Assembly (NCBI GenBank): GCA_041394845.1
Contig: JAWKHL010000005.1
Coordinates: 310,001-374,000 of the forward strand
DNA length: 64,000 nt
From: JAHCHG01 sp041394845
Lineage (GTDB): Bacteria > Acidobacteriota > Blastocatellia > Pyrinomonadales > Pyrinomonadaceae
Direction of reading: 5' to 3'
The notes under the pieces are model-generated. The model ran no database searches, was not told where the DNA came from, and saw nothing but the letters and a program-made list of their open reading frames with translations. This document shows, in pieces, positions 8,459-17,142 of the stretch (position 1 is its first letter; every line of letters begins with the position of its first letter). The position numbers and the translations under genes are program-made.

Positions 8459-8950
8459 TTAAGGTGATTCGGTTTTCCTTAAAGTCGTTTGGACCACCCG
8501 GCGATTACAGCCGCCCAGAAAATGACCGATAAAATACTGGGTTTGATACCCTTCGGCCTCGATTTTTAAAAGTATCAGTGTGGCGTCGGTTTTCTCATCG
8601 CCGAAGGTCGGAAAAAAGAAGACATCGGTTTTGGCCAGCCTTTCGTCGAGCGGGATCGGGCACACGACGTCCTTGATTTGAGGAAGCCCCTTTTCCAGTT
8701 CGGCTCCCCGCTCCTCGGTCAATTTCAAATTATCGCCCCGCGTTTTTAATTTCGCCCCCAGTTCTTCCGCTTCATCGCCTTCAAAGACGAAAAAGGTCGT
8801 CCTCACCTGTTTGGTGTATTTTCCGGTCTCATCCCGAACCCCAAGTGCGAAACCGGCCGGGGTGCAACCGCAGTTTTGGCCGCGAACGGCCTCGGCCGAA
8901 AAAAAACCGGTAAGGCACAACAGAAAAAGAATCGTCAGTTTTTTTATCAT
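8459..8950 (-). CDS. Exported protein of unknown function
   Basis: A protein of about 163 residues with a signal peptide (KKLTILFLLCLTGFFSAEA) and a cysteine-rich mature start (NCGCTP). The ATG at 8950 is preferred over a TTG six bases upstream because an AGGG lies 7 nt before it. The central part is charged and helical, and the C-terminus is beta-rich with a GGCNRR segment. No family recognised. Middle gene of the S10-peptidase operon. Confidence 0.6.
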   Translation of the reverse strand: MIKKLTILFLLCLTGFFSAEAVRGQNCGCTPAGFALGVRDETGKYTKQVRTTFFVFEGDEAEELGAKLKTRGDNLKLTEERGAELEKGLPQIKDVVCPIPLDERLAKTDVFFFPTFGDEKTDATLILLKIEAEGYQTQYFIGHFLGGCNRRVVQTTLRKTESP

Positions 8951-8967
8951 TAGCAAACCCTAAAAAA

Positions 8968-10533
8968 CTACCGTGTGCTTTGCAAAAAGGCCGAAACGTC
9001 CTCGCGCAATTTCCGCCGGGAGTTTGTTTCGATGTACATCATATGTCCGGCCTCGTAGTATTTGACCGAGATGTTTTTCCTCAACTCCGGCTCCAGATTC
9101 ATGTTCGAAAGCGTGTATTCGGTGGCGAAAAACGGTGTCGCCATATCGTAATAACCCGAAGCGATGAAGACTTTCATATAGGGATTTTTTCTCATCGCGC
9201 TGGAGAGCGAACGGCTGGTGTCGGCGTAACCGTTATTGACGTTCCAGTTCCAGGGCGATGTGATTCCGCCGCCGAGGATGTAATATTCGAGATCCGATTT
9301 GAAGCCGAGCGAACGGCGGACGTAATCGTTAAAGGTGGCGGTGTAAGGCGTCCGGATGGCCGCCATGCTCGGGTCGAAATCCGGATTGTCCCCCGAGGCG
9401 TCGGTGTCGAAACCGGTAAACCGGCTGTCGAGACGCCCGGTCATCAAACGCCGGTCGCGGAGCAGTTCCTTCATAAAAGGGCTCAGTTCGATCCGGAAGT
9501 TGCTCTGTTCGATGTAGGTTTTGCTGAGACCCGTGAACCGGCTGTATTTGTCGAGCAGGCTTTGTTTTTCCGTCGGACTCAGTTTGTCGATCTTCAAAAG
9601 CGCCGGCATGTATTCGTTGACGGCGAAATCTTCGGCCTGCCGGACGACGTTTTCGACCGGCTGACTTTGCAGGTCGGGGGCGATCTTCTTGTGATACCAG
9701 GCGGTCGTCGCGTAGGAAGGGAAGATCAGAACCAAAGGCAGATCGTTTCCTTCGGCGAAACGGATGGTCTGGAAATTCATCACCGAAGAGATCAGCAAAA
9801 TGCCGTTAAAGGCGATCCCTTTTTCGAAAAGATAACCGGAAAGCCCCGACGCCCGCGTCGTTCCGTAGCTTTCACCGACCAGATAAAGCGGCGCGTTCCA
9901 GCGTTCGTAACGGCTCAGATAAAGGCGGATGAATTCGCCGACCGATTGCAGATCGCCGTTGAGCGAAAAATACTGGCTCGCTTTTTTTTCATCGAGCGCC
10001 CGGCTGTAACCGGTTCCGACCGGATCGATGAAGACCAGATCGGTGTCGGTCAGCCAGGTCTCAGGGTTATCGACCAGTTGGTAGGGCGCCGGCGGCATCA
10101 GTCCGTTGTCGAGCATCTTGACCCGTTTCGGTCCCAAAGCGCCGAGATGAAGCCAGACCGAACTGGAACCCGGCCCGCCGTTAAAAGAAAACATCAGGGG
10201 GCGTCCCGCCGGAGAATTGTCCATCGTGTAAGCCATAAAAAAGATCTTGGCTTCGGTTTCGCCGCTCCGCTCGTTGCGGATCGGCATATATCCGGTCGTG
10301 ACGGTGTAATTCAACTGCCCGGAACCGGTCCGGATCGAGTGTTTGGTAATCGAAAGCGGTTCGTCGAGCGTTAATTTTTTATCGTCCTTGGCTCCCGGCG
10401 AAGGGCTCGGGGTCGGAGCGGCCGAGATGGTCGGGGTTTGAAACAGAAAAAGAGCCGAAAGAAAAAAGGTCGCAAGCATAACAGATTTTTGTCCCGGTTT
10501 ATTTTTTTTTGAAAAGCAATAAGAGATTAACAC
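8968..10533 (-). CDS. S10-family serine carboxypeptidase, exported
   Basis: Serine carboxypeptidase (family S10, alpha/beta hydrolase). Oxyanion segment FNGGPGSSS, catalytic Ser in VGESYGTTR, Asp in ASGYYDMATPF and His in EAGHMMY are all present. A signal peptide and a Pro/Ser-rich linker (TPSPSPGAKD) precede the domain, so it acts outside the cytoplasm. The start is uncertain. GTG at 10533 gives a basic n-region before the hydrophobic core; ATG at 10479 is 18 codons inside. It heads an operon with two small exported proteins, which might be partners or substrates (inference). Length is normal for the bacterial branch of the family. Confidence 0.9.
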   Translation of the reverse strand: MLISYCFSKKNKPGQKSVMLATFFLSALFLFQTPTISAAPTPSPSPGAKDDKKLTLDEPLSITKHSIRTGSGQLNYTVTTGYMPIRNERSGETEAKIFFMAYTMDNSPAGRPLMFSFNGGPGSSSVWLHLGALGPKRVKMLDNGLMPPAPYQLVDNPETWLTDTDLVFIDPVGTGYSRALDEKKASQYFSLNGDLQSVGEFIRLYLSRYERWNAPLYLVGESYGTTRASGLSGYLFEKGIAFNGILLISSVMNFQTIRFAEGNDLPLVLIFPSYATTAWYHKKIAPDLQSQPVENVVRQAEDFAVNEYMPALLKIDKLSPTEKQSLLDKYSRFTGLSKTYIEQSNFRIELSPFMKELLRDRRLMTGRLDSRFTGFDTDASGDNPDFDPSMAAIRTPYTATFNDYVRRSLGFKSDLEYYILGGGITSPWNWNVNNGYADTSRSLSSAMRKNPYMKVFIASGYYDMATPFFATEYTLSNMNLEPELRKNISVKYYEAGHMMYIETNSRRKLREDVSAFLQSTR

Positions 10534-10627
10534 AGGATAAAGGCTTTATTAAGCGATCCGAATTCGAAAACTTTTTGGTAAAAAGAGATCGGGCGCGGTC
10601 TGCGGTCGGAAAAAAATGGCAAAAAAG

Positions 10628-10658
10628 AAAAAAGCAGATCCGGCAAGACCTGCTTTTT
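10628..10658 (-). terminator. Rho-independent terminator
   Basis: AAAAAGCAG and CTGCTTTTT arms around a 12-base loop, with a T run in the minus-strand sense, lie about 30 nt after the stop of the membrane-protein gene at 10685. Confidence 0.7.
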
Positions 10659-10684
10659 CCAAAAAGGGTTAGAATCTGAAAAAA

Positions 10685-11440
10685 CTACATTCCCCGGCCG
10701 AAACCCGTATCGTAGGCGGTCGGCGGAGGCGGAACGTTCTGGAAGGTCTGATCGGTTTTCGGAAAGACCTGACGGTAGGCAAAGGCATTGGCCGCGTAAA
10801 TGATCGGGGCCACGAACAAAAGGCCGATAATACAGGCCAAACACCCGGCGATAAGCAAAAGTACCTCGAGCAGGAAAAGAAGAATGATCCCGCCGAGGTT
10901 TCCCCAGGCGGCGCTGGCGCTGAGTTTGATCGCGTCGCCGACGGCCATTTTCCTTTCGATGATCAGGGGCAGGGTGAAGAACATGGAAACCCGAAGAACG
11001 AGGGTCAAAACCAAAACCCCAATGGCGAAGAGAAAGGCGAATATCACGAGCCCGCTGGCCAGCGCGACCTCTCCGCTCTGGGCGCCTTCGCGGGTCAGGC
11101 CGAAATTTGCTAAATCGACCGACACCCGAACGCCCTGTCCGATGATCTCGGGAATGGCGAGGATAATGCCCACCACCATTGTCGGAACAAAAACATCAAA
11201 ACCCTTGAAGAGCGCCCCGAAATCGGCGGGTTCGCCGTTCATTTCCATTAAAAAGACGTGATAGAATCCGGCCAAAATCGGACCGGCCAGAAAAAGGCTG
11301 ACGCAGGGAATACAACCCGCTAAAATGCCTCCGACCAGCACCATCGCAATAAATAGACCGTAATTCTGTTTAACCAGATTCCAGGCGTTGCTGACGCAGT
11401 CGCCCGGATTGATCGCCCCTCTGAAAAATTCGTTTTGCAT
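10685..11440 (-). CDS. Polytopic membrane protein, unknown function
   Basis: A 251-residue integral membrane protein. It starts with a soluble amphipathic stretch (GDCVSNAWNLVKQNYGLF), then about five to six hydrophobic helices in two blocks, an RKMAVGDAIKLSASAAWGN loop between the later helices, and a Pro-rich cytoplasmic tail. The layout resembles uncharacterised bacterial families whose 'W.LVK.N' start packs under the first helix; I cannot assign one. A terminator follows at 10628-10658. Confidence 0.6.
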   Translation of the reverse strand: MQNEFFRGAINPGDCVSNAWNLVKQNYGLFIAMVLVGGILAGCIPCVSLFLAGPILAGFYHVFLMEMNGEPADFGALFKGFDVFVPTMVVGIILAIPEIIGQGVRVSVDLANFGLTREGAQSGEVALASGLVIFAFLFAIGVLVLTLVLRVSMFFTLPLIIERKMAVGDAIKLSASAAWGNLGGIILLFLLEVLLLIAGCLACIIGLLFVAPIIYAANAFAYRQVFPKTDQTFQNVPPPPTAYDTGFGRGM

Positions 11441-11738
11441 TGGTTCCCTTGCTCCTTATTGGTTGAAAGACTTAAAATTTTATTTGAAATAAAATGCCAT
11501 AAATCCCGGCAAATCACAACATTTTCTTTAAAAAAGCCCGTAAGTGGGACGTTCCGGGGAAGAATTTTTGCCGGCAAACTATCCGCTTTGGGGGACATCC
11601 CAAATTTGCGGAAAAGGGGATTTCGCCCGCGCTCGCCGGCAAGAAGACCCCGAAAGCCGCGTCTTCCCAAAGAGTCGGAGTTACGTTTGATCGGTTCCAT
11701 CTTCAACGGAAAAACTCGGCTTACACAATAATAAATTT
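11441..11738. other. Intergenic region with possible RNA structure
   Basis: No gene is supported here. Several short self-complementary pieces occur before the ankyrin gene: TTGCCGGCAA near 11568, CCGC-TTTGGG/CCCAAA-GCGG around 11581-11617, and GAAGAC/GTCTTC around 11642-11668. They may be a structured leader of the downstream gene or chance; I could not match them to a known riboswitch. Confidence 0.25.
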
Positions 11739-13313
11739 ATGAAAAAACAGTTTTTTTTGCCTAAAACCCGCTTTTGTTTTTTATTTGTCCTTTTGATCTC
11801 ATTTGCCGGGCAAACCCTCGCCCAGACCAATTTCGACTGGGTCAGATTTCGCAACGGAAAAGTGCCGGACAAGGCCGTTCGCGGTGGCGGCGAGCCGGAT
11901 CAACGGGAGAGCTACGTCTGCCGGGCAAATTACGGCGGAAGTCTTGTGTCCGGAAAACTCATCGACGACCGCTGTTATTTTTACCACGACCGGAGGGAGC
12001 GCTCTTCGACCCGTTTCGAGGTTCTCATCGGCGAGAAGTATTACTGGACGGAACGCAACGTCAATTACGACCGGGCCGTGGTCAGCGGAAGCGACCGCGA
12101 CCGGAATTTTTACGTCTGCCGGGTTTCGGATCGGGGCGGGCAGTATCCCGGTTATCTCGAATCGGGACGCTGTTATTACAGCGCCGGCGGCCGGGGGGAA
12201 TCGAGCCGTGATTTTGAAGTTTTGCAGAGCGAGGAATATCTTTACACCCTTTTGACGGCGGCCGAAAGGGGAAATTATCAGGCTTTGCGCGACGCCCTGA
12301 GGGACGGTCAGGCCATCAATCAGCGCAATTCATCGGGGCGGACGGCCCTCATGATCGCTTCGGAAAAAGGGCATTTGAACATCGTTCGCGAACTTCTTTA
12401 TCAAAGAGCATCGGTCGATCTGACCGACGATCGGGGAAACACGGCTTTGATGTACGCCGCCTCGGTCGGCCAGACCGAGATCGCCGGTCTGCTGATCCGC
12501 GAGGGAGCCAACGTCAACACCCGCAACAACGACGGGGAGACGGCGTTTATCCTGGCGGCTTCCGGCGGGCAAAGCCGGATGGTCGAGGACTTTTTGCGGA
12601 ATGAGTACGTCGGAAGGATCGACCGTTTCGATCTGGAAAGCGCATTTCGCGCGGCGGCCTCGGGCGGTCATTCGAACGTTTTGCAGATCCTCTTTAATGA
12701 AACCGGGGTTGATCCCGAGAGCCGTGATCGGTCGGGCCGGACCGCACTTCTGCTGGCGGCTTCGAACAACAAACCGGAAACGGTCGAGTTTCTCCTTCGC
12801 CGGAACGTTGACATCGGCGCCCGGGATAATCGGGAGAATACCGCTTTCGACCTGGCGGTCGGATCGGACGCCGAAAGGGTTTTGCGGGTTCTGGCCGATC
12901 TGGGCGGGTTCAAAAAGGACGACCCGCAAATGGAAAAGGGAATGCTTGCGGCCGCTTTGCTGGATAAACGCGATTCCCTAAAATTTCTGATCGGGTACGG
13001 GGTTTTGGTTGATGCCCGCGACGCTTCGAACGGCAGCACGCCCCTGATGCTGGCGGCCGGAGAGGGACACGACGAGACGACGGAGCTTTTGATCCGCGCC
13101 GGAGCCGGACTCGATCTGCAAAACGATCTGGGCGAAACGGCCGCCATACTGGCGGCGGCCAAAAGCAAGAACAACACCTTAAAGGAGTTGATCAAAGCCG
13201 GAGCCGACATCAATCTGCGCGATGAAACCGGACGAACGGCGCTCGGATGGGCCGTTTTCAACAAGCACAAGGACACGCGAAAGACGCTGGAAAAGGCGGG
13301 AGCGAAGCAATAG
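11739..13313 (+). CDS. Exported DM9-repeat plus ankyrin-repeat protein
   Basis: A 524-residue exported protein. A signal peptide (ends AGQTLAQ) is followed by two DM9 (DUF3421) repeats at about residues 33-98 and 100-172. Each shows the pattern 'W...G.vp..AV.GG', 'YVCRa...G', 'G.l....CY', 'FEVL'. From about residue 175 to the end come roughly ten ankyrin repeats with the usual GRTALMIASEKGHLNIV type consensus. DM9 domains are best known from insects and molluscs, where some bind mannose. Here the pair may act as a lectin and the ankyrin part as a protein-binding scaffold in the periplasm or outside (inference). A period-7 repeat follows directly after the stop. Confidence 0.8.
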   Translation: MKKQFFLPKTRFCFLFVLLISFAGQTLAQTNFDWVRFRNGKVPDKAVRGGGEPDQRESYVCRANYGGSLVSGKLIDDRCYFYHDRRERSSTRFEVLIGEKYYWTERNVNYDRAVVSGSDRDRNFYVCRVSDRGGQYPGYLESGRCYYSAGGRGESSRDFEVLQSEEYLYTLLTAAERGNYQALRDALRDGQAINQRNSSGRTALMIASEKGHLNIVRELLYQRASVDLTDDRGNTALMYAASVGQTEIAGLLIREGANVNTRNNDGETAFILAASGGQSRMVEDFLRNEYVGRIDRFDLESAFRAAASGGHSNVLQILFNETGVDPESRDRSGRTALLLAASNNKPETVEFLLRRNVDIGARDNRENTAFDLAVGSDAERVLRVLADLGGFKKDDPQMEKGMLAAALLDKRDSLKFLIGYGVLVDARDASNGSTPLMLAAGEGHDETTELLIRAGAGLDLQNDLGETAAILAAAKSKNNTLKELIKAGADINLRDETGRTALGWAVFNKHKDTRKTLEKAGAKQ

Positions 13314-13315
13314 GT

Positions 13316-13343
13316 ATTTCGGGTTTGGGATTTCGGAATTCGG
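13316..13343. repeat. Heptanucleotide tandem repeat (ATTTCGG type)
   Basis: Units ATTTCGG, GTTTGGG, ATTTCGG, AATTCGG begin two bases after the ankyrin gene's stop, in the gap to the convergent lipoprotein gene. Confidence 0.65.
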
Positions 13344-13376
13344 ATCGGTTTGGAAAAAAAGGGCCGAATTGATCAA

Positions 13377-13805
13377 TCAAAAATCGAACAGCTTCTTTTT
13401 TTCCCGGATGACGCTGAGGTTGGCGAAAACGGTCCGGTCGTTTTCGTCCACGTAAATTCTGAGAGCGTCGTCGAATTCGGAGGTTCCGAGATCGATCTGA
13501 TAGACCAGAACCGTGGCTTTTCGGTCGCCGATCGAGTCTTCGAGGATCAGATCGGGCTGGCCGAGGTTTTCGATCAATTCCCGCCGGTTGACCCCGGCCT
13601 TGTTCTGGACCGGTTGGAATCCGACCAGATCTTTTGCCATCTGCCCGCGTTCGATCAGATCGCCCTTTCTCCAGAGTTCGGCGTCAAACGGTTTGGAGTC
13701 ATAGCTCCGCAGGGGATTGCGAAAACCGCCGCAGCCCAAAGCGATGGTCAAAACGAGGATCGAGGTGATGGCGAAATTGGCCGGGTTGGTAATTTTCTTA
13801 AACAT
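13377..13805 (-). CDS. Small lipoprotein, BamE/SmpA-like character
   Basis: A 142-residue protein with a signal sequence and probable lipobox (TIALGC, Cys about 25). The mature part contains RGQMAKDLVG followed by RRELIENLGQPDLI, reminiscent of the small helix-turn-helix-strand pattern of BamE/SmpA-type outer-membrane lipoproteins, and then beta strands (VLVYQIDLG, ALRIYVDEN). The resemblance is by eye only. Convergent with the ankyrin gene. Confidence 0.6.
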   Translation of the reverse strand: MFKKITNPANFAITSILVLTIALGCGGFRNPLRSYDSKPFDAELWRKGDLIERGQMAKDLVGFQPVQNKAGVNRRELIENLGQPDLILEDSIGDRKATVLVYQIDLGTSEFDDALRIYVDENDRTVFANLSVIREKKKLFDF

Positions 13806-13886
13806 TTTTGATTTAAATAATCGGACAAAAACGATCTAACCTAAAACAATTGGTTAAATTGTTGAAAATAGAACGATGGTTCTTAC

Positions 13887-13914
13887 GATTAACAATTAAC
13901 TATTTACGATTAAC
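13887..13914. repeat. Heptanucleotide tandem repeat (GATTAAC type)
   Basis: Units GATTAAC, AATTAAC, TATTTAC, GATTAAC in the region upstream of kdsD. On the minus strand they read GTTAATC and so on, similar to the repeats at 2814 and 28382. Confidence 0.6.
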
Positions 13915-13958
13915 CACTTATCGGAATTTGTTTTTTCCACAAATAATATAAAGGAGGG

Positions 13959-14993
13959 ATGGTTTTTTTTGAGGTTTTTTGCCGACACTTGAAAAAAACT
14001 CACGCAAATATCAAACTTTCATTTGTGAAAAACAGTTTTGAGAACGTCGTCAAACTTCTGCGGATCGAAGCCGATGCGGTTGAGCGGGCGGCCGATCGCC
14101 TGGATCGCGGGGCGGTGGAAAAATCCCTCCGGTTGATCTGCGACTGCCGCGGCAAGATCATCGTCACCGGCGTCGGAAAATCGGGCGTCATCGCCCAGAA
14201 GATCGCCCAGACACTGACCTCGACCGGAACCGTCGGGGTCTATGTTCATCCGTCGGACGCACTTCACGGGAGCCTCGGGGTGATCTCGGCCGGCGATGTC
14301 GTCATCGCCCTTTCCAACTCCGGCGAAACCGATGAGATCTTGCTGATATTGCCCGCCATCCGATCGCGCGGGGTTGCGCTGATCTCGATAGTCGGCAACC
14401 TCGATTCGACCCTCGCCCGCCAATCCGATGTTGTGCTGGACGCATCGGTCGATCAGGAGGCCTGCCCGCTCAATCTGGCTCCGACCACTTCGACGACCGT
14501 CGCCCTTTCGATCGGCGACGCGCTGGCGATGACCGTGATGGGAGAAAAGGGATTGACGGTCGAGGATTTCGCCGCCAATCATCCGGCCGGGCGTCTGGGC
14601 AAACGGCTCACATTAAAAGTCGCCAATCTGATGCATCAAAGCCCGGAGATTTCGGCCCAAGCCGGATGGCTCGAAGTCGTCAAAACCATCTCCAATCACA
14701 CGCTCGGAGCGGTCAACGTCGTCAACGGGAACAAAAAACTGATCGGCATCATCACCGACGGCGATCTTCGGCGGACGATCGAAAAAACGTCTCCCGAAAA
14801 ACTCTCCGATCTCAAAGCCGAACAGATGATGACTTCAAAACCGACCGTCGCCGCACCGGAAATGCTCGCCTACGACGCGCTTCAACTGATGGAAAACCGC
14901 CCGCGCCAGATCTCCGTCTTGCCGGTGGTCGATGCCGAGGGAATTTGCGTCGGTTTGTTGAGACTTCACGACATCGTTCGAAGCGGGCTGTAA
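13959..14993 (+). CDS. kdsD: Arabinose-5-phosphate isomerase (KdsD/KpsF/GutQ family)
   Basis: SIS domain followed by two CBS domains, the layout of D-arabinose-5-phosphate isomerase, which makes the precursor of Kdo for lipopolysaccharide. Motifs: IIVTGVGKSGVIAQKIAQTL at the sugar-phosphate site, ALSNSGETDEI, and ACPLNLAPTTSTTVALSIGD, typical of this family. The start is unclear: AAGGAGG (13951-13957) sits only one base before the ATG at 13959, and a GTG at 14025 is the next candidate. The first 25 or so residues have no family match that I can see. No other Kdo gene is nearby. Confidence 0.88.
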   Translation: MVFFEVFCRHLKKTHANIKLSFVKNSFENVVKLLRIEADAVERAADRLDRGAVEKSLRLICDCRGKIIVTGVGKSGVIAQKIAQTLTSTGTVGVYVHPSDALHGSLGVISAGDVVIALSNSGETDEILLILPAIRSRGVALISIVGNLDSTLARQSDVVLDASVDQEACPLNLAPTTSTTVALSIGDALAMTVMGEKGLTVEDFAANHPAGRLGKRLTLKVANLMHQSPEISAQAGWLEVVKTISNHTLGAVNVVNGNKKLIGIITDGDLRRTIEKTSPEKLSDLKAEQMMTSKPTVAAPEMLAYDALQLMENRPRQISVLPVVDAEGICVGLLRLHDIVRSGL

Positions 14994-15047
14994 AGGGCTG
15001 ATTTTGAGTTTTGAAATTTTGTGTTTCATCAAGATTTTAGTTGATTG

Positions 15048-15171
15048 TGGGCGCAGGCATCCTGCCTGCATGAGCGCGAGAGCGCGAAAACACCCCAACG
15101 AAAAAACTTTGTTTAATCGAGGTTTTCATTTGCTTTTCAGCAAATGGGCAGGCAAGGATGCCTGTGTTCCC
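15048..15171. repeat. Palindromic, MITE-like intergenic element
   Basis: About 124 bp with imperfect inverted ends. Left arm GGCGCAGGCATCCTGCCTGC lies at about 15050-15069; right arm GGGCAGGCAAGGATGCCTG starts at 15146. Inside are two more hairpins: GCGC-GAGA-GCGC near 15075, and CATTTGCT/AGCAAATG at 15127-15146. No open frame. It lies between kdsD and an acyl-CoA dehydrogenase and looks like a dispersed repeat rather than a simple terminator. Confidence 0.6.
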
Positions 15172-15236
15172 GGTAGGTGATACAATTTAACGAGCATTTA
15201 ACCAACATAATTTTAAGAGAGGAAATTTAGAAAAAA

Positions 15237-16463
15237 GTGATTGATTTTGAATTATCGGAAGAGCATCTGCAACTGCGTCAGACGGTTCGCGAATTCGTCG
15301 CGGGCGAAGTCGCGCCTTTTATCAAGGAATGGGACGAAAAACAGCATTTTGAAAAGAGCATTTTTACCAAAATGGGCGAACTCGGCCTTTTGGGCGTCTG
15401 CATTCCCGAACAATACGGCGGGGCGGGATTCGATTACATTTCGCTCGGACTTGTTTGCGAAGAACTTGAAGCCTGCGACACGTTTTTGCGGGTGGTGATG
15501 AGCGTTCACGTCGGTTTGAACTCTTTGAGCCTTTTGACCTGGGGAACCGAGGAACAGAAGCAGAAATATCTGGTTCCGCAGGCGAAGGGCGAAAAACTGG
15601 CGACCTTCGGTCTGACCGAACCGAACGCCGGGAGCGATGTCGTCGGGATGCGCTCATCAGCCCGCCGCGACGGCGACGACTGGATCTTAAACGGCGAGAA
15701 GATGTGGATTTCTCTGGGCAACACGGCCGATCATTTCCTGTTCTTCTGCTGGACCGACGAGGAAAAGCGAAAAGTGCGCGATCATTCGGGGATGAGCTGT
15801 TTTATCGTCGAGCGTTCGATGGAGGGTTTTTCGTCCGGCACGCTTCACGGCAAGATGGGCATTAGGGCCGGGGACACCGGATATTTCACTTTGCAGGACG
15901 TCCGCGTTCCGCGGGAGAATATGCTCGGGCGCGAGGGCGAGGGCTTTAAGATCGCCATGTTCTCACTGGAGAACGGCCGTTACACGGTGGCTTCGGGCGC
16001 AACCGGCGTCATTCGCGCCTCACGCGACGCTTCGGTCGAATACGCCAACACCCGCGAAGTTCAGGGCAAAACGATCGCCAATTACCAGCTCGTCAAACAG
16101 AAGATTGCCGACATGGAGGCCGATTACGAGATGTGCCATCTGCTCTGGCTCAAGGCCGGCTGGCTCAAGAACCTCGGAAGATCATCGACCAAAGCGGCCT
16201 CGCTGGCCAAATGGCAGGCGACAATCCGAAGCGAAAAGGCGGCCTCGATGGCCATCGAAGTTCACGGCGCCAACGGTTACACCAACGATTATCCGGTCGA
16301 ACGCTACCTGCGCAACTGCAAAGCGGCCGTCATTTACGAAGGAACCCGCGACATCCACACATTGATGCAGGCCGACTGGGCTCTGGGCTTGAAAAAAGAA
16401 CCGAGCGCCAGAGTTTCGCTTCCGGCCTACAAACCGACCGAGTCGAAGGATGCGAGCGCGTAG
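15237..16463 (+). CDS. Acyl-CoA dehydrogenase
   Basis: FAD-dependent acyl-CoA dehydrogenase of normal length (408 aa). Recognisable blocks: FGLTEPNAGSDV (flavin and substrate contacts), WILNGEKMWISLGNTAD, the GMRSS and FEVxDVRVP-like segment (LQDVRVPRENMLG), and the C-terminal AVIYEGTRDIHTLMQADWAL, in which the Glu of YEGT is the expected catalytic base. It oxidises an acyl-CoA to the enoyl-CoA in fatty-acid or branched-chain amino-acid catabolism; chain length cannot be read. GTG start at 15237 with a distant GAGAGG. No electron-transfer flavoprotein genes nearby. Confidence 0.9.
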   Translation: MIDFELSEEHLQLRQTVREFVAGEVAPFIKEWDEKQHFEKSIFTKMGELGLLGVCIPEQYGGAGFDYISLGLVCEELEACDTFLRVVMSVHVGLNSLSLLTWGTEEQKQKYLVPQAKGEKLATFGLTEPNAGSDVVGMRSSARRDGDDWILNGEKMWISLGNTADHFLFFCWTDEEKRKVRDHSGMSCFIVERSMEGFSSGTLHGKMGIRAGDTGYFTLQDVRVPRENMLGREGEGFKIAMFSLENGRYTVASGATGVIRASRDASVEYANTREVQGKTIANYQLVKQKIADMEADYEMCHLLWLKAGWLKNLGRSSTKAASLAKWQATIRSEKAASMAIEVHGANGYTNDYPVERYLRNCKAAVIYEGTRDIHTLMQADWALGLKKEPSARVSLPAYKPTESKDASA

Positions 16464-16465
16464 GA

Positions 16466-16539
16466 ATTTTGGATTTTAGATTGCCGATTTTGGATTAGAT
16501 TTTTTATTTCAATCCAAAATCCAAAATCTAAAATCCAAA
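16466..16539. repeat. Inverted pair of heptanucleotide tandem repeats
   Basis: Left half: ATTTTGG, ATTTTAG, ATTGCCG, ATTTTGG (16466-16493). Right half: ATCCAAA, ATCCAAA, ATCTAAA, ATCCAAA (16512-16539). The two halves are complementary and can fold into a long A/T-rich hairpin between two convergent genes, where it may act as a bidirectional terminator. Confidence 0.7.
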
Positions 16540-16540
16540 A

Positions 16541-17068
16541 TCATTTAAGGTTTAGATCCGGGCTTTGATTGGTCAGTTTCCACTCGCCGTTTTCGCGGAC
16601 GAAAACCATCGGGGTCCAGTTCGGAAGGCCTTCGCTTTTTACCTCGGCGGTCGCCTTTTCTCCTTCGATCTTTTCGTTGCGGGCGACGCATTGGGCGGGA
16701 TTTTTGATCGACGAGTCGAGTTCGGCCAGAAAAACCGCCAGAGATTTATTTTCTTCCTTGGCGTCCTTTTCCAGTGTTTTGAGCGTTTCCGAAGAATGAA
16801 CCTTTTTCAGTCCGGCGTCGTCTTTTTTGACCAGAGCCTCGCAATAGGCTCTCCAGACCGGCGTCAGGGTCGGGGCGTCATTGGTGGTCGGGGCTTCGGG
16901 TTTTTTCTCGGTTTTGAGCGGATTATCATTGGCGTTCGGGGCCGGTGAAGCGGTTTTCGGTCCGTTGTTTTCCTTGCTGGTCGGCGGCGGAGCGTCCCCG
17001 CTTCCGCAGGCCGTAAAAAGGGTTGAAATAATAAAAAGGGTTGAAATAATAATGGCTTTGATATGCAT
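16541..17068 (-). CDS. Lipoprotein of unknown function
   Basis: A 175-residue lipoprotein (lipobox LFTAC, Cys about 21), followed by a low-complexity Pro/Asn/Lys linker and a globular C-terminal domain of about 110 residues (VWRAYCEALVKKDDAGLKKV onward, ending NGEWKLTNQ). That pattern, with a helix pair and a closing 'NGEWKL' strand, is typical of NTF2-like or DUF4878-like periplasmic domains. The signal peptide contains a repeated IISTLF, caused by an 18-bp tandem duplication at 17015-17050. Confidence 0.65.
   Translation of the reverse strand: MHIKAIIISTLFIISTLFTACGSGDAPPPTSKENNGPKTASPAPNANDNPLKTEKKPEAPTTNDAPTLTPVWRAYCEALVKKDDAGLKKVHSSETLKTLEKDAKEENKSLAVFLAELDSSIKNPAQCVARNEKIEGEKATAEVKSEGLPNWTPMVFVRENGEWKLTNQSPDLNLK
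17015..17050. repeat. 18-bp perfect tandem duplication inside a signal peptide
   Basis: Two exact copies of an 18-bp unit beginning AAAAAGGGTTGAA. In the minus-strand lipoprotein gene this duplicates six residues (IISTLF) of the hydrophobic core and keeps the frame. Confidence 0.85.
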
Positions 17069-17142
17069 CTTTACTCTCCAAAAATTTGCGTTTGATGGTA
17101 ACTATACCTTTTGAAAAAGGAAAGTATAAATCAAAAAAACTT

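Noticed and set aside
8980..10374. 464-codon plus-strand open frame opposite the S10 peptidase
   Set aside because: Antisense to a protein with an intact catalytic triad; no SD and no domain.
11560..11620. Possible c-di-GMP (GEMM) riboswitch
   Set aside because: GGCAAAC and GGGAC-like pieces occur, but the GAAA tetraloop pairing and the rest of the consensus are missing.
11435..11731. 98-codon plus-strand frame before the ankyrin gene
   Set aside because: Highly basic, no motif, no SD; overlaps possible RNA structure and the divergent gene's start.
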